Origin: an uncultured Coriobacteriaceae bacterium
Lineage (GTDB): Bacteria; Actinomycetota; Coriobacteriia; Coriobacteriales; Coriobacteriaceae
DNA: 64,000 nucleotides
Assembly: GCA_944322305.1 (NCBI GenBank)
Contig: CALUOP010000005.1
Location: 62,001-126,000 of the forward strand
Direction: 5' to 3'
This document shows positions 1 to 7,652 of the stretch, piece after piece. A model generated the notes under the pieces. It worked only from the letters and a program-made list of their open reading frames with translations, did no database searches and had not been told where the DNA came from. Numbering within the stretch: the first letter of the stretch is position 1; each line of letters begins with the position of its first letter. Both the position numbers and the translations under genes were made by a program.

Positions 1-1
1 G

Positions 2-127
2 ATCCAGGGCACCGGCGAGCGCACGCCGTTCTCGCGCGAGTGCCTGAGCACGCTGCTCGACTTCGGCCAGAAGGGCATCGCCGAGCTTATCGCCCTGCAA
101 AACGAAGTGACCGGCTTCAGGAGCTAA
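2..127 (+). CDS. rph: Ribonuclease PH, C-terminal end (partial)
   Basis: An open frame enters from the left edge and ends at TAA. It encodes about 41 residues with a run QGTGERTPFSRE followed by a helix ending GIAELIALQ, which is the usual C-terminus of RNase PH, the phosphorolytic 3'-5' exonuclease that trims tRNA 3' ends. The catalytic core lies outside the window. In many bacteria rph is followed directly by rdgB; here rdgB is 6.6 kb away at 6758 with unrelated genes between. Identification rests only on this short tail. Confidence 0.8.
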   Translation: MQGTGERTPFSRECLSTLLDFGQKGIAELIALQNEVTGFRS

Positions 128-149
128 GGCAAGACCGACCAGCCATGCG

Positions 150-213
150 CCATTGGGGACGGGTGCAAATGACAGGACACGTGGCTTGTGCCATCCGTAC
201 CCGTCCCCAATGG
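150..213. repeat. 64-bp palindromic repeat, copy 1 (GGGGACGGGT type)
   Basis: A near-palindrome begins CCATTGGGGACGGGT and ends ACCCGTCCCCAATGG. A second copy of the same 64-bp length lies at 21454-21517. It sits 22 bp after rph and could act as a bidirectional terminator, but there is no U-run. It resembles REP-type elements mobilised by RAYT transposases (family knowledge); no transposase is in the window. Confidence 0.85.
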
Positions 214-316
214 CGGGCGAGGTGCTGTGCCCGGTGCGGCCTTTTTGCTCCCGGGGGTGCCCGCGCCGGCGCAGACCGGTAGAATGAGGGGGCAAACCGC
301 AACGAAAGGACCGCCC

Positions 317-1273
317 ATGTCCGGAACCGCCGCATCCGCCGCCGAGCTTCTCGCCCCGTCCCAGTTGCCCGCCCGCCCCGAAGGCGAGCTCAAGGAGCGC
401 CTCGCCAAGGTGCGCTACGTCTTCACCGACCTGGACGGCACCATGCTCGCGCCGGGTTCCACCGTGATGGCCGACAGCGCCGGCAACCCCTCCTCGGCCC
501 TGCCCGAGGTGCTGTGCGAGCTCAAGCGCGCTGGCATCGAGGTTATCCCTGTTTCCGGGCGCAACCGCTCCATGCTGCACGAGGACTGCCGCATCCTGGG
601 GCTCAACGCCTACATCGGCGAGATGGGCGGCCTCATCGTGACCGACGTGCGCGCCAACCGCTGGTCGTACTACACCGCCGAGATGCACTACGACCCCGCA
701 AGCGGCATCACGCCGCACCAGGTCATCGAGAACACGGGCATCTGCCACAAGATCCTCGAGCGCTGGCAGGGCCTCATCGAGTACCACAACGACATGGGCC
801 CCGGCTACAAGCACCGCGAGGTCACGGTAACCTTCCGCGGCGACGTGCCCGACAGCGAGCTCGAGGCCATGATCGACGCGTCGGGCCTGGCGCTCGAGCT
901 GGCGGACAACGGGTACGTGAACCGCATCTCCAAGCCCACCACGCTGGCCATCCCCGACGACGGCACGCGCTGCCGCAGCCTGCACATCATCCCGCGCGGC
1001 CTCACCAAGGGCAAGGGCGTGCGCCGCTGCATGGAGATCATGGGCGTCAAGCCCGAGGAGGGCCTGGCCATCGGCGATGCGCCGTCCGACTTCCTCATGG
1101 GCCGCAAAGTGAATAACTTCATCTTGATGGAGAACGGCCTGCCGCATCCCGGCGTGCAGAAGGCGCTCGACCACGAGATGCGCCATCACCCCGGCCGCAC
1201 CCTGCTTTCGCGCGGGGCGACCATCGACGGCTGGGTTGCCAGCATGCGCGCCCTGCTCGCTGCCAAGGAGTAG
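317..1273 (+). CDS. HAD-superfamily phosphatase (Cof-like)
   Basis: A 318-residue protein of the haloacid dehalogenase superfamily. Motif I is DLDGT with the nucleophile at Asp38 and the acid at Asp40. Motif II is Ser80 in VSGRNR, and motif IV is GDAPSDF near residue 253. The spacing with a large cap between motifs II and III fits Cof-type sugar-phosphate or mannosyl-3-phosphoglycerate phosphatases. The substrate cannot be read from sequence. The start is set at the ATG preceded by AAAGGA; an upstream in-frame extension to 188 lacks an RBS and runs out of the palindromic repeat. It is apparently monocistronic. Confidence 0.82.
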   Translation: MSGTAASAAELLAPSQLPARPEGELKERLAKVRYVFTDLDGTMLAPGSTVMADSAGNPSSALPEVLCELKRAGIEVIPVSGRNRSMLHEDCRILGLNAYIGEMGGLIVTDVRANRWSYYTAEMHYDPASGITPHQVIENTGICHKILERWQGLIEYHNDMGPGYKHREVTVTFRGDVPDSELEAMIDASGLALELADNGYVNRISKPTTLAIPDDGTRCRSLHIIPRGLTKGKGVRRCMEIMGVKPEEGLAIGDAPSDFLMGRKVNNFILMENGLPHPGVQKALDHEMRHHPGRTLLSRGATIDGWVASMRALLAAKE

Positions 1274-1553
1274 GCGAGAAGCGCGAGGTGGGTTGCTGCG
1301 ACAGGGCTGCAGCGGTGGCTGGTGAGCCGGTTGGGCGCGATAAGGTCGCACAGGCGTCGGTTGGTCGCTGCGGCTGCAGATAAGTTTCTGGTTAGTCGCG
1401 ATAATTGCGGGTTGATTCAGGTTGGTCGCTCGGACGACGCGTAACTTCCGGATTTCCGGGATTTGGCTGTCGTTAGGGCGACCAACCGCTTTTAACGTGA
1501 CGTTTCAGCGATCAACCGAGGCCTTGCAGGACATATTCGCGGGTAACCGGAGC
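1274..1553. other. Intergenic region with short GGTTGGTCGC repeats
   Basis: No gene is seen. The decamer GGTTGGTCGC occurs at 1359 and 1420, with a one-base variant at 1390, and its complement GCGACCAACC at 1478 with a variant at 1508. These could pair into hairpins. The function is unknown. Confidence 0.5.
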
Positions 1554-1680
1554 GGCAACGGCTCCGCCGTTCCCTCAGCTCCGCGCCCTTGCGGGTTCGA
1601 ATCCCCGCGCGCCGCCCGGGCATGAAAACGGCCCCGTCGCCGGGGCCGTCGCAGTCAAGCTGGTGGGCGATGAGGGATTC
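1554..1680. repeat. 127-bp direct repeat, copy 1 (contains a tRNA-Val tail)
   Basis: Identical by eye to 1747-1873, offset 193 bp. It holds a tRNA-like T-arm on the + strand (GCGGGTTCGAATCCCCGC at 1590-1607), a GC-rich hairpin (1628-1649) and, at its right end, the last part of tRNA-Val in minus orientation (about 24 nt including CCA). It breaks off inside the T-loop, so only copy 2 continues into a complete tRNA. Confidence 0.88.
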
Positions 1681-1746
1681 CGCGTGCGGCTGGCGCCGCC
1701 CGTGCTCCGCTGCGGAGGCCTGCCGGCCTCCTTGCGCGCTACGCTG

Positions 1747-1873
1747 GGCAACGGCTCCGCCGTTCCCTCAGCTCCGCGCCCTTGCGGGTTCGAATCCCCG
1801 CGCGCCGCCCGGGCATGAAAACGGCCCCGTCGCCGGGGCCGTCGCAGTCAAGCTGGTGGGCGATGAGGGATTC
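1747..1873. repeat. 127-bp direct repeat, copy 2 (overlaps the intact tRNA-Val)
   Basis: Second copy of the block at 1554-1680. Its right end is the 3' part of the complete tRNA-Val gene. The 66 bp between the copies (1681-1746) is GC-rich and shows no gene. Confidence 0.88.
1818..1842 (-). terminator. Terminator after tRNA-Val
   Basis: Read on the minus strand, ACGGCCCCG pairs with CGGGGCCGT across a short loop and is followed by TTTT. It lies 12 nt beyond the tRNA CCA. Confidence 0.75.
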
Positions 1874-1929
1874 GAACCCCCAACCTTGTGCGTGTAAAGC
1901 ACCTGCGCTGACCGTTGCGCCAATCGCCC
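1854..1929 (-). tRNA. tRNA-Val (UAC)
   Basis: On the minus strand the acceptor stem GGGCGAT/ATCGCCC closes a full cloverleaf. The anticodon loop TTTACAC gives anticodon TAC. The T-arm contains GGTTCGAAT, and CCA is encoded. The 27-43 pair of the anticodon stem is mismatched (G-A). The gene lies 63 nt downstream of the GH4 gene on the same strand but has its own -10. Confidence 0.9.
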
Positions 1930-1939
1930 GCGGGTTTGC

Positions 1940-1948
1940 AGTGTAACA
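1940..1948 (-). promoter_or_regulatory. Extended -10 promoter for tRNA-Val
   Basis: On the minus strand TGTTACACT reads as an extended -10 (TG-T-TACACT) 10 nt upstream of the mature tRNA 5' end. No clear -35 is seen, as is usual for extended -10 promoters. Confidence 0.5.
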
Positions 1949-1992
1949 CAGAAACGTTGCGCGCTGCCAGCAAAAGGCACACAACCCGCGTG

Positions 1993-3381
1993 TTACTTGC
2001 CCTCGGCCAGCAGCTCGCGGACCTTGGCGTCCTTGATCTCAACGCCCTCAGCCTTCAGCTTGGCGATGGCATCGGCGAACTGCGGCAGGTGCTTCTCGTG
2101 GGCGATGAGCAGCTCGTTGAGCACCTGCACGGACTCCTTGCCGTTCTCTACCATGGGGTTGATGCAGAAGGCCTCGAGCGCCTTGCCGTAGTCGCCCGAG
2201 ATGGCGGCGTCCAGCACGCACTCCTCCATGGCCTTCATCAGCTGCAGCCAGCCGCGCTCGAAGGAGTTCATCTCGCCCCACGCCAGCGGCTCGGCGCCCT
2301 TGGCGCTGATGAGCGCGGAGACCTCGACGATGGAGTCGGGCGGCAGGCACGGCACCGCGCCGCGGTTCTCGGTCGACACCACCATGTGCTCGTGGCTGTC
2401 GTTGTAGATGGCGCAGATGGTCTCGCACGCGGCGTCAGAGTAGTGCGCACCGCCGCGCTCGGCCAGTTGCTCGGGCTTGTGGTCGAGCTCGGGGTCACGA
2501 TACAGCTCGAAGAGCTCGTCCTCAACCTTCTTCACGTGCTCGGCGCGGGAGTCGTTCTTCTCGAAGTCCTCGATGCAGTGCTCGAGCATCTCGTGCGCCA
2601 TGTAGTAGTAGCGGTGGTAGCCGCAGGGTAGCAGACCCGTGGCGTGCAGCAGCTCCTCGGAGAAGGGCTGCTCGGCGATGTTCTTGGGCATGCCGTTGTC
2701 CGGGTCGTTGATGTGGTCGATGATCTCGTGCGTGACCTCGCGGCCCTGCTTGTCATAGACCTTGTGCCAGTGGAAGTGGTTGAGGCCGGCGAAGCGGAAG
2801 GTCAGCTCGTCCTCCTTCTTGCCGATGACGCCGGGCTCGTTCATCATGGCGCCCACCGGTACGTTGCAAAGCCCGATCGTCTTCTTCCAGCCGAAGCGCT
2901 TGATGGCCGCCTCGGTCACCATGCCCGAGGGGTTGGTGAAGTTGATGAGCCACGCGTCCGGGCAGAGTTCGCGCATGTCCTCGATGATCTGGCCGATCAC
3001 CGGCACGGTGCGGAACGCCTTGAACATGCCGCCGGCGCCGTTGGTCTCCTGGCCGAGCATGCCGTGGCTAAGCGGGATGCGCTCGTCCTTGATGCGGGCG
3101 TAGAGCAGGCCCACGCGGAACTGCGTGGTCACGAAGTCGGCGCCCGGCAGGGCCTCGCGGCGGTTGAGCGTGGTGTGCACCGTGACGTCGTAGGGGCTCG
3201 CGTCCCACATGCGCTGGGCCATGGCCGACACGATCTCGAGCTTCTCGCGCCCGTCCTCGATGTCCACGAGCCAGATCTCGCGGATGGGGAGCTTGTCGTA
3301 GCGCTTGATGAAGCCCTCCATGAGCTCGGGGGTGTAGCTCGATCCGCCGCCGATGGTCACGATCTTGACGCCGTCTGCCAT
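1993..3381 (-). CDS. GH4 family 6-phospho-beta-glucosidase-like
   Basis: A 462-residue glycoside hydrolase family 4 enzyme. These cleave 6-phospho-glycosides by an NAD- and Mn-dependent redox-elimination mechanism. The N-terminal Rossmann motif reads TIGGGSSYTPEL (residues 9-20). NFTNPSG lies near residue 147, the metal-ligand Cys in CNVP near 172, and the His of GLNHFHW near 204. Length is normal for the family. The start is the ATG after GAGAGGAG. It is transcribed divergently from an RpiR regulator with 384 bp between, so a phospho-sugar-responsive pair is likely. The beta-glucoside preference is inferred; the alpha-specific GH4 enzymes cannot be excluded from sequence alone. Confidence 0.9.
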   Translation of the reverse strand: MADGVKIVTIGGGSSYTPELMEGFIKRYDKLPIREIWLVDIEDGREKLEIVSAMAQRMWDASPYDVTVHTTLNRREALPGADFVTTQFRVGLLYARIKDERIPLSHGMLGQETNGAGGMFKAFRTVPVIGQIIEDMRELCPDAWLINFTNPSGMVTEAAIKRFGWKKTIGLCNVPVGAMMNEPGVIGKKEDELTFRFAGLNHFHWHKVYDKQGREVTHEIIDHINDPDNGMPKNIAEQPFSEELLHATGLLPCGYHRYYYMAHEMLEHCIEDFEKNDSRAEHVKKVEDELFELYRDPELDHKPEQLAERGGAHYSDAACETICAIYNDSHEHMVVSTENRGAVPCLPPDSIVEVSALISAKGAEPLAWGEMNSFERGWLQLMKAMEECVLDAAISGDYGKALEAFCINPMVENGKESVQVLNELLIAHEKHLPQFADAIAKLKAEGVEIKDAKVRELLAEGK

Positions 3382-3765
3382 ACGTACTCCTCTCTGTGCG
3401 GTCCGTCTCCCCGACGTTGCGCCCGGGGCGGAGCCGCTTGTCCTGACACCTTGCAGTGTGCGCCCCAACGTGCGGTGAGCACAAGGAGCACCGGCAAAGC
3501 TGATACGTTTGTGTCTAAGAATTACGCGTCTTTGACCTTGGGTTTGATATAGTTTGAAACGTCTGACGATAAGATCGTGAACAGGCGGAAAACGCCCGGC
3601 GGCAAACGGTGGGAAACCGCCGGCAAACGGTTGGGCGAGAAGCGCGCGCCAGCGTACCTCACCTGTCTGTGCGAGAAGGGCGCCCCGCGCCGCTGCGCGC
3701 CTGCGCGCCGCGTGCCGGCAGCCCGCCTTAGTCGCGCGCGGGTTGCCGTAAAGGGGGGAGGCACC
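3382..3765. promoter_or_regulatory. Divergent control region, GH4 gene / rpiR-type gene
   Basis: 384 bp with no gene. The stretch 3490-3570 is clearly more AT-rich than its surroundings and includes GATATAGTTTGAAAC and TGATACGTTTGTG. It is the likely place for both promoters and the regulator's operator, but no convincing palindrome or -35/-10 pair can be named. Confidence 0.45.
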
Positions 3766-4626
3766 ATGCGCATAGAGAAGCGCATCAAAAGCTGCCCGGA
3801 CCTCACGCCGGTGGAGAACCGCGTGGGGCAGACGGTACTCAGGCTCAAGGACGCGGTGGAGGGCTACACGGTGCAGGAGCTTGCCCGCACGGCCAACGCG
3901 TCGGTGGCAAGCGTGCACCGCTTCTGCAAGAAGATCGGGGTGACCGGGTTCAAGGAGCTCAAGATCGAGCTTGCGCGCGCCGCCGCCGAAAACGCGCCGG
4001 GCCCCGACCAGGTGAACGTGAACTTTCCCTTCACCGCGTCGGACACGCCGCGCTCGGCCGCCGCGCGTCTCAAGGCGCTGTACGAGGTCAGCGTGGCCGA
4101 CACGCTGGATACGCTGGACACGGCGTCGCTCGTGCGCGCCGCCCGCATCCTGCGTGCCGCCCGCACGGTTGACATCTACACCCACACGCACAACTTCTAC
4201 GCCGCCGAATGGTTCGAGGAGCGGCTGCTCGGCATCGGACGCGACGTGCGCTGCCCGGCGACCGAGTACGCGCAGCGCGAGATCGCCGTGGGGTCGGACG
4301 CCAGCCGAGCCGCCATCGCGATCTCGTACTCCGGCCGCGCGCAGTACATCCCAAGCCTGCTGGGTATCTTGCGCGAGCGCGGCGTGCCCGTCATCATGAT
4401 CGGCGCGCAGGAGGTGGAGCGCCTGCACCCGGGGTTGGCGTGCTACCTGTTCTTCAGCGACCGCGAGCACCCGCGCGCCCGCATCGCGCAGTTCTCCTCG
4501 CACATAGCGCTCGAGTACCTGCTCGACGTGCTGTACAGCACGCTGTTCATCATGGACTACGACCGCAACATGCGCTATCTCGCGGCTACCAAGAGCCTGC
4601 TCGACAACCGGCGTTTCCCGTCGTAG
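3766..4626 (+). CDS. RpiR-family transcriptional regulator (HTH_6 + SIS)
   Basis: A 286-residue regulator. Residues 1-77 form the helix-turn-helix of the RpiR family (ELARTANASVASVHRFCKKIG). The C-terminal half is a SIS sugar-isomerase fold that binds phospho-sugars; AISYSGRAQYIP near residue 185 carries the Ser-rich SIS motif. The start is the ATG after AAGGGGGGAG; the frame stays open upstream to 3577 but without an RBS. It is divergent from the GH4 gene and most likely controls it in response to a phosphorylated sugar. Confidence 0.88.
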   Translation: MRIEKRIKSCPDLTPVENRVGQTVLRLKDAVEGYTVQELARTANASVASVHRFCKKIGVTGFKELKIELARAAAENAPGPDQVNVNFPFTASDTPRSAAARLKALYEVSVADTLDTLDTASLVRAARILRAARTVDIYTHTHNFYAAEWFEERLLGIGRDVRCPATEYAQREIAVGSDASRAAIAISYSGRAQYIPSLLGILRERGVPVIMIGAQEVERLHPGLACYLFFSDREHPRARIAQFSSHIALEYLLDVLYSTLFIMDYDRNMRYLAATKSLLDNRRFPS

Positions 4627-4669
4627 CGCCGCGGGGCGTTTATCGCCTTGCCGCTGCGGGGGCTATTCT

Positions 4670-6298
4670 CTACGCATCAAGTTCGCGGACGGCGCGGGTG
4701 AGCGCCTCCACGTCGCCTTCGTAGGGGACGGGGCCCTCGGCGCGCAGCATGCGCTTCTCGTGACCCTTGCCGGCAACCACGATAACGGCGGGCTTGGTTG
4801 TCTCACGCACGGCGGTGCGGATGGCCTCGGCGCGGTCGAGCACCACCTGCACGTTGTCGTTGCCGGCGCTGCGCACGTTTTCGACGATGGTGGCGCAGAT
4901 GGCTGCCGCGTCCTCGGTGCCGGCGTCGTCCTCGGTGACCACGATGCGGTCGGCCAGCTTGCCGGCGGCGAGGCCCATGCCCACGCGCCGCTCCACGCCC
5001 TTCACGCCCGTGGCGCCGAACACGGCCACCACCTCGTGGCCGGGGTAGTGGCGGCGCACGGTCTCAAGCAGCGTCTCGAGCTCGTCGCCGTTGTGCGCGT
5101 AGTCCACGATGCCCACCAGGTCCTCGCGCCCCAGCGGCACGAGCTCCATGCGGCCGGGCACGCGCACGTCGGCGAGCCCGCAGGCGATGCTCTTGCGGTC
5201 GACACCGAGCGCGTAGGCGCAGGCAACGGCCGCCAGCGCGTTGGAGAGGTTGAACTCGGCAACCGAGGGCACCGTCACGTCCGCCACGAACTGCGGCGTG
5301 CGCACGGTGGCCACGGTAGCGCCGGGATGGCCCACGGCGGGGCGCGCGGCAACCAGGGCCACGTCGGCGTCCGAGCTGTTGAGCGCGTAGGTGATCACGC
5401 GCGGGCAGGCTGCGTGCGCCGCGGCGAGGATCCGATCCAGGTGCTCGGGTGCGCCCTCGAGGTTCACCACGGCGGTTTCGGCATGCTTGAATATGCGCAG
5501 CTTGGCGGCCAGGTAGTCCTCGAACGTGGGGTGTTCGATGGGCGAGATGTGGTCGTTGCCGATGTTGATGAACGCGCCAACGGCAAAGCGCACGCCGGTG
5601 ACGCGCCCGTACTTGAGCGCCTGGCTGGAGGCTTCCATGATCACGCGCCGCGCGCCTGCGGCTGCGGCGTTGGCCAGATGGCGCTCGAGGTCGAGCGGCT
5701 CAGGCGTGGTGAGCTTGGAGGGATCGGCCTCTATGCCGTCGTCCAGCTCGATGGTCGAGAAGATCGGCGTGCGGCCGTCGCAGCCGGCGGCGCGCTCGGC
5801 GGCGTTGAGGATGCCGCGCAGGTAGTAGGCGCAGGTGGTTTTGCCTTTGGTGCCGGTGAACGCGCAGATGTCGAGCTTGCCGGAGGGGTGGTCCCACGCT
5901 GCGTCGGCGAGAAGCCCCATGGCCAGGCGTATGTTGTTTACGCGCACGCAGGGGAGGTCGACGTCGGGGAAGGTTCGCTCCGCCACGTAGGCCACGGCAC
6001 CGGCGCGGGACGCCTCCTCAAGGTAGGCCGGCTTGAACGCGGCGCCCTTGCAGATGAAGAGCGTGTCCGGCGCCACGTCGGCCGAGCTGCACGACACGTG
6101 GCGGATGGGAAGCGCGCGCAGGGCGTCGAGCCAAGCTGCGGCGCCGGCTGCGTCCTCGCGGGCGCTTGCGGTGTCGGCAGGCGTGCCGGCGGGGATGACC
6201 TCGGCCAAGACGTGGTTGTTCTCGAGTAGGTCAAGATAGGCGCCGAGGGCGGTGGTGATCTGCTTGGCGGGGGAGGGCTTGTGTGCGGGGTCGCTCAT
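4670..6298 (-). CDS. Mur-ligase family protein, MurE-like paralogue
   Basis: A 542-residue three-domain Mur ligase. The P-loop is GTKGKTT (149-155; canonical MurE has GTNGKTT). The central domain has MEASSQAL (221-228), where MurE usually has VSSHAL, and a candidate carbamylated lysine in DYLAAKLRIF (Lys266). At the place of the meso-DAP recognition motif DNPR it reads DDAG (457-460), so the added amino acid is unlikely to be recognised in the normal DAP mode. It is not in a dcw cluster: neighbours are sugar genes and rdgB. The start is the ATG after AAAGGA. It may be a dedicated second MurE or act on another substrate; the reaction is not determined. Confidence 0.82.
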   Translation of the reverse strand: MSDPAHKPSPAKQITTALGAYLDLLENNHVLAEVIPAGTPADTASAREDAAGAAAWLDALRALPIRHVSCSSADVAPDTLFICKGAAFKPAYLEEASRAGAVAYVAERTFPDVDLPCVRVNNIRLAMGLLADAAWDHPSGKLDICAFTGTKGKTTCAYYLRGILNAAERAAGCDGRTPIFSTIELDDGIEADPSKLTTPEPLDLERHLANAAAAGARRVIMEASSQALKYGRVTGVRFAVGAFINIGNDHISPIEHPTFEDYLAAKLRIFKHAETAVVNLEGAPEHLDRILAAAHAACPRVITYALNSSDADVALVAARPAVGHPGATVATVRTPQFVADVTVPSVAEFNLSNALAAVACAYALGVDRKSIACGLADVRVPGRMELVPLGREDLVGIVDYAHNGDELETLLETVRRHYPGHEVVAVFGATGVKGVERRVGMGLAAGKLADRIVVTEDDAGTEDAAAICATIVENVRSAGNDNVQVVLDRAEAIRTAVRETTKPAVIVVAGKGHEKRMLRAEGPVPYEGDVEALTRAVRELDA

Positions 6299-6757
6299 GA
6301 CGGTCCTTTGCAGCGGGCGTAGGGGACGGCGCGGCCCGCCCGCCGAGCGCGCGCTTTGCTTGCCAAACCCAGGCCGCCATGTGCGGGCTGAGCGTCAGTT
6401 GAACGCATACAGTATACGGTACGACGCGTTTTTCATGCATCTCCGTAGCGCAGGTTCGCCCATGGCCCGCCGATCGGCGGCGGGTGCGGACGGCGGGATG
6501 CGCGGCGCGCCCTGCGGTCCGCATCCGTTTCCAACGGCAGGTCACGGCGTTGCGGATGCGTCCGGCCCTGTTGCGCTGGCGTGTCCGGCCTTCAACTGCC
6601 CAGCGCTGCCGCTGCCGGCGGGTCGGGCTTGCCTGCGCGCTACCCGCGCGCCGGCGTTTGGAAACATGCTGCGGCGCGTGGCGGCCTGCCGTGGGGACAT
6701 GTATATACTAAGAGCGATCTCAAAAAGAGCTGCCTCAACCAGCCGAAAGGAGCGCGC
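6299..6757. other. Intergenic region between divergent genes
   Basis: 459 bp, no gene recognised. There is a GC-rich imperfect hairpin near 6482-6531 (GGTGCGGAC with GTCCGCATCC), a small AT-rich palindromic patch at 6405-6420 (CATACAGTATACGG), and a TATACT at 6704-6709 that may be the -10 of rdgB. Confidence 0.4.
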
Positions 6758-7399
6758 ATGGAGCATATCGACATCAAAACCCTCGACCCCGCGTCAACCG
6801 TGGTGGTCGCCACGGGCAACCTGCACAAGCTTGAGGAGATTTCAGCCATGTTGGCGCCGCAGCTGCCGGGGATGCGCTTTGTGGCGCTCGGCCAGCTGGG
6901 GGACTTCCCCGAGCCGGACGAGAACGGCGAGACGTTTCGCGACAACGCTCTGATAAAGGCAGAGGCCGCCGTTGCCGAGACCGGGTTCGCCGCCATCGCA
7001 GACGACTCGGGCCTGATGGTGGACGCGCTCGGCGGTGAGCCGGGCGTGCATTCGGCGCGCTATTGCGGCCGCCACGGCGATGACGCCGCCAACAACGAGA
7101 AGCTGCTGGCGAATCTGGCGGATGTGCCGGACGCTGAGCGCACGGCGCGCTTCGTGAGCGTGATCGCGCTGGTGAGCCGCTCGGGCTTGGTCACGGTGGG
7201 GCAGGGCACGTGCGAAGGCGTGGTGGGCCGCACCGGCCGCGGCGAGTATGGCTTCGGGTACGACCCGCTCTTCTTGCCGGCTGACACGCCCGGCAAGACC
7301 ATGGCCGAGCTTCTTCCCGAGGAGAAGAACGCTATCAGCCATCGCTTCCACGCGCTGCAAGATCTGGTGCGCCAGCTGGACGGCTGGACCACCGCGTAG
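6758..7399 (+). CDS. rdgB: XTP/dITP diphosphatase (RdgB/HAM1)
   Basis: A 213-residue house-cleaning nucleotide pyrophosphatase that removes non-canonical purine nucleotides (ITP, XTP, dITP) from the pool. Diagnostic motifs are ATGNLHKLEEI (18-28), ADDSGLMVDALGG (81-93), FGYDPLF and SHRFHAL near the C-terminus. Length is typical. The start is the ATG after GAAAGGAG; a frame extending to 6581 has no RBS. It is usually coupled to rph, but here it stands alone. Confidence 0.92.
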   Translation: MEHIDIKTLDPASTVVVATGNLHKLEEISAMLAPQLPGMRFVALGQLGDFPEPDENGETFRDNALIKAEAAVAETGFAAIADDSGLMVDALGGEPGVHSARYCGRHGDDAANNEKLLANLADVPDAERTARFVSVIALVSRSGLVTVGQGTCEGVVGRTGRGEYGFGYDPLFLPADTPGKTMAELLPEEKNAISHRFHALQDLVRQLDGWTTA

Positions 7400-7466
7400 A
7401 CGCCGCGCCGGACCCCTGTTCCGGCGCCTTTGCACACCTTGGAAGGCGGCGGAGCGCCCCTGTCTC

Positions 7467-7615
7467 TGCAAACCTCGCCGTTAACGTGCACACCGATCGG
7501 CCCTCTGTTGCAAGACCCAGTAATCTTCGCAAGAAAACCGCTGGTAGTTGCGTTGGTGCTACCGGGCTTACTTTGCAGCACCGTAATCTTGTGCACGTTA
7601 AGTGCGAGGTTTGCA
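7467..7615. repeat. Structured intergenic element with 25-bp inverted ends
   Basis: 7467-7491 and 7591-7615 are inverted repeats matching at 23 of 25 positions (outer part TGCAAACCTCG, inner part TTAACGTGCAC). The 99 bp between contains a second hairpin (GGTAG...CTACC) and similar AGTAATCTT / CGTAATCTT words. It lies between rdgB and the M24 peptidase. It could be a small non-autonomous mobile element or a structured leader. Confidence 0.75.
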
Positions 7616-7652
7616 CCACCTCCCAGCTTATGACCCCGAAAGGAGAGCCCCC

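Noticed and set aside
1589-1897. Open frame over the tRNA-Val repeat region
   Set aside because: It is a translation of tRNA and repeat sequence (with GFEPPT-type text typical of tRNA read-through), not a gene.
7434-7652. Small RNA gene such as 6S or SRP RNA
   Set aside because: The hairpins do not match conserved motifs of those RNAs that I can recognise. Reported only as a structured element.
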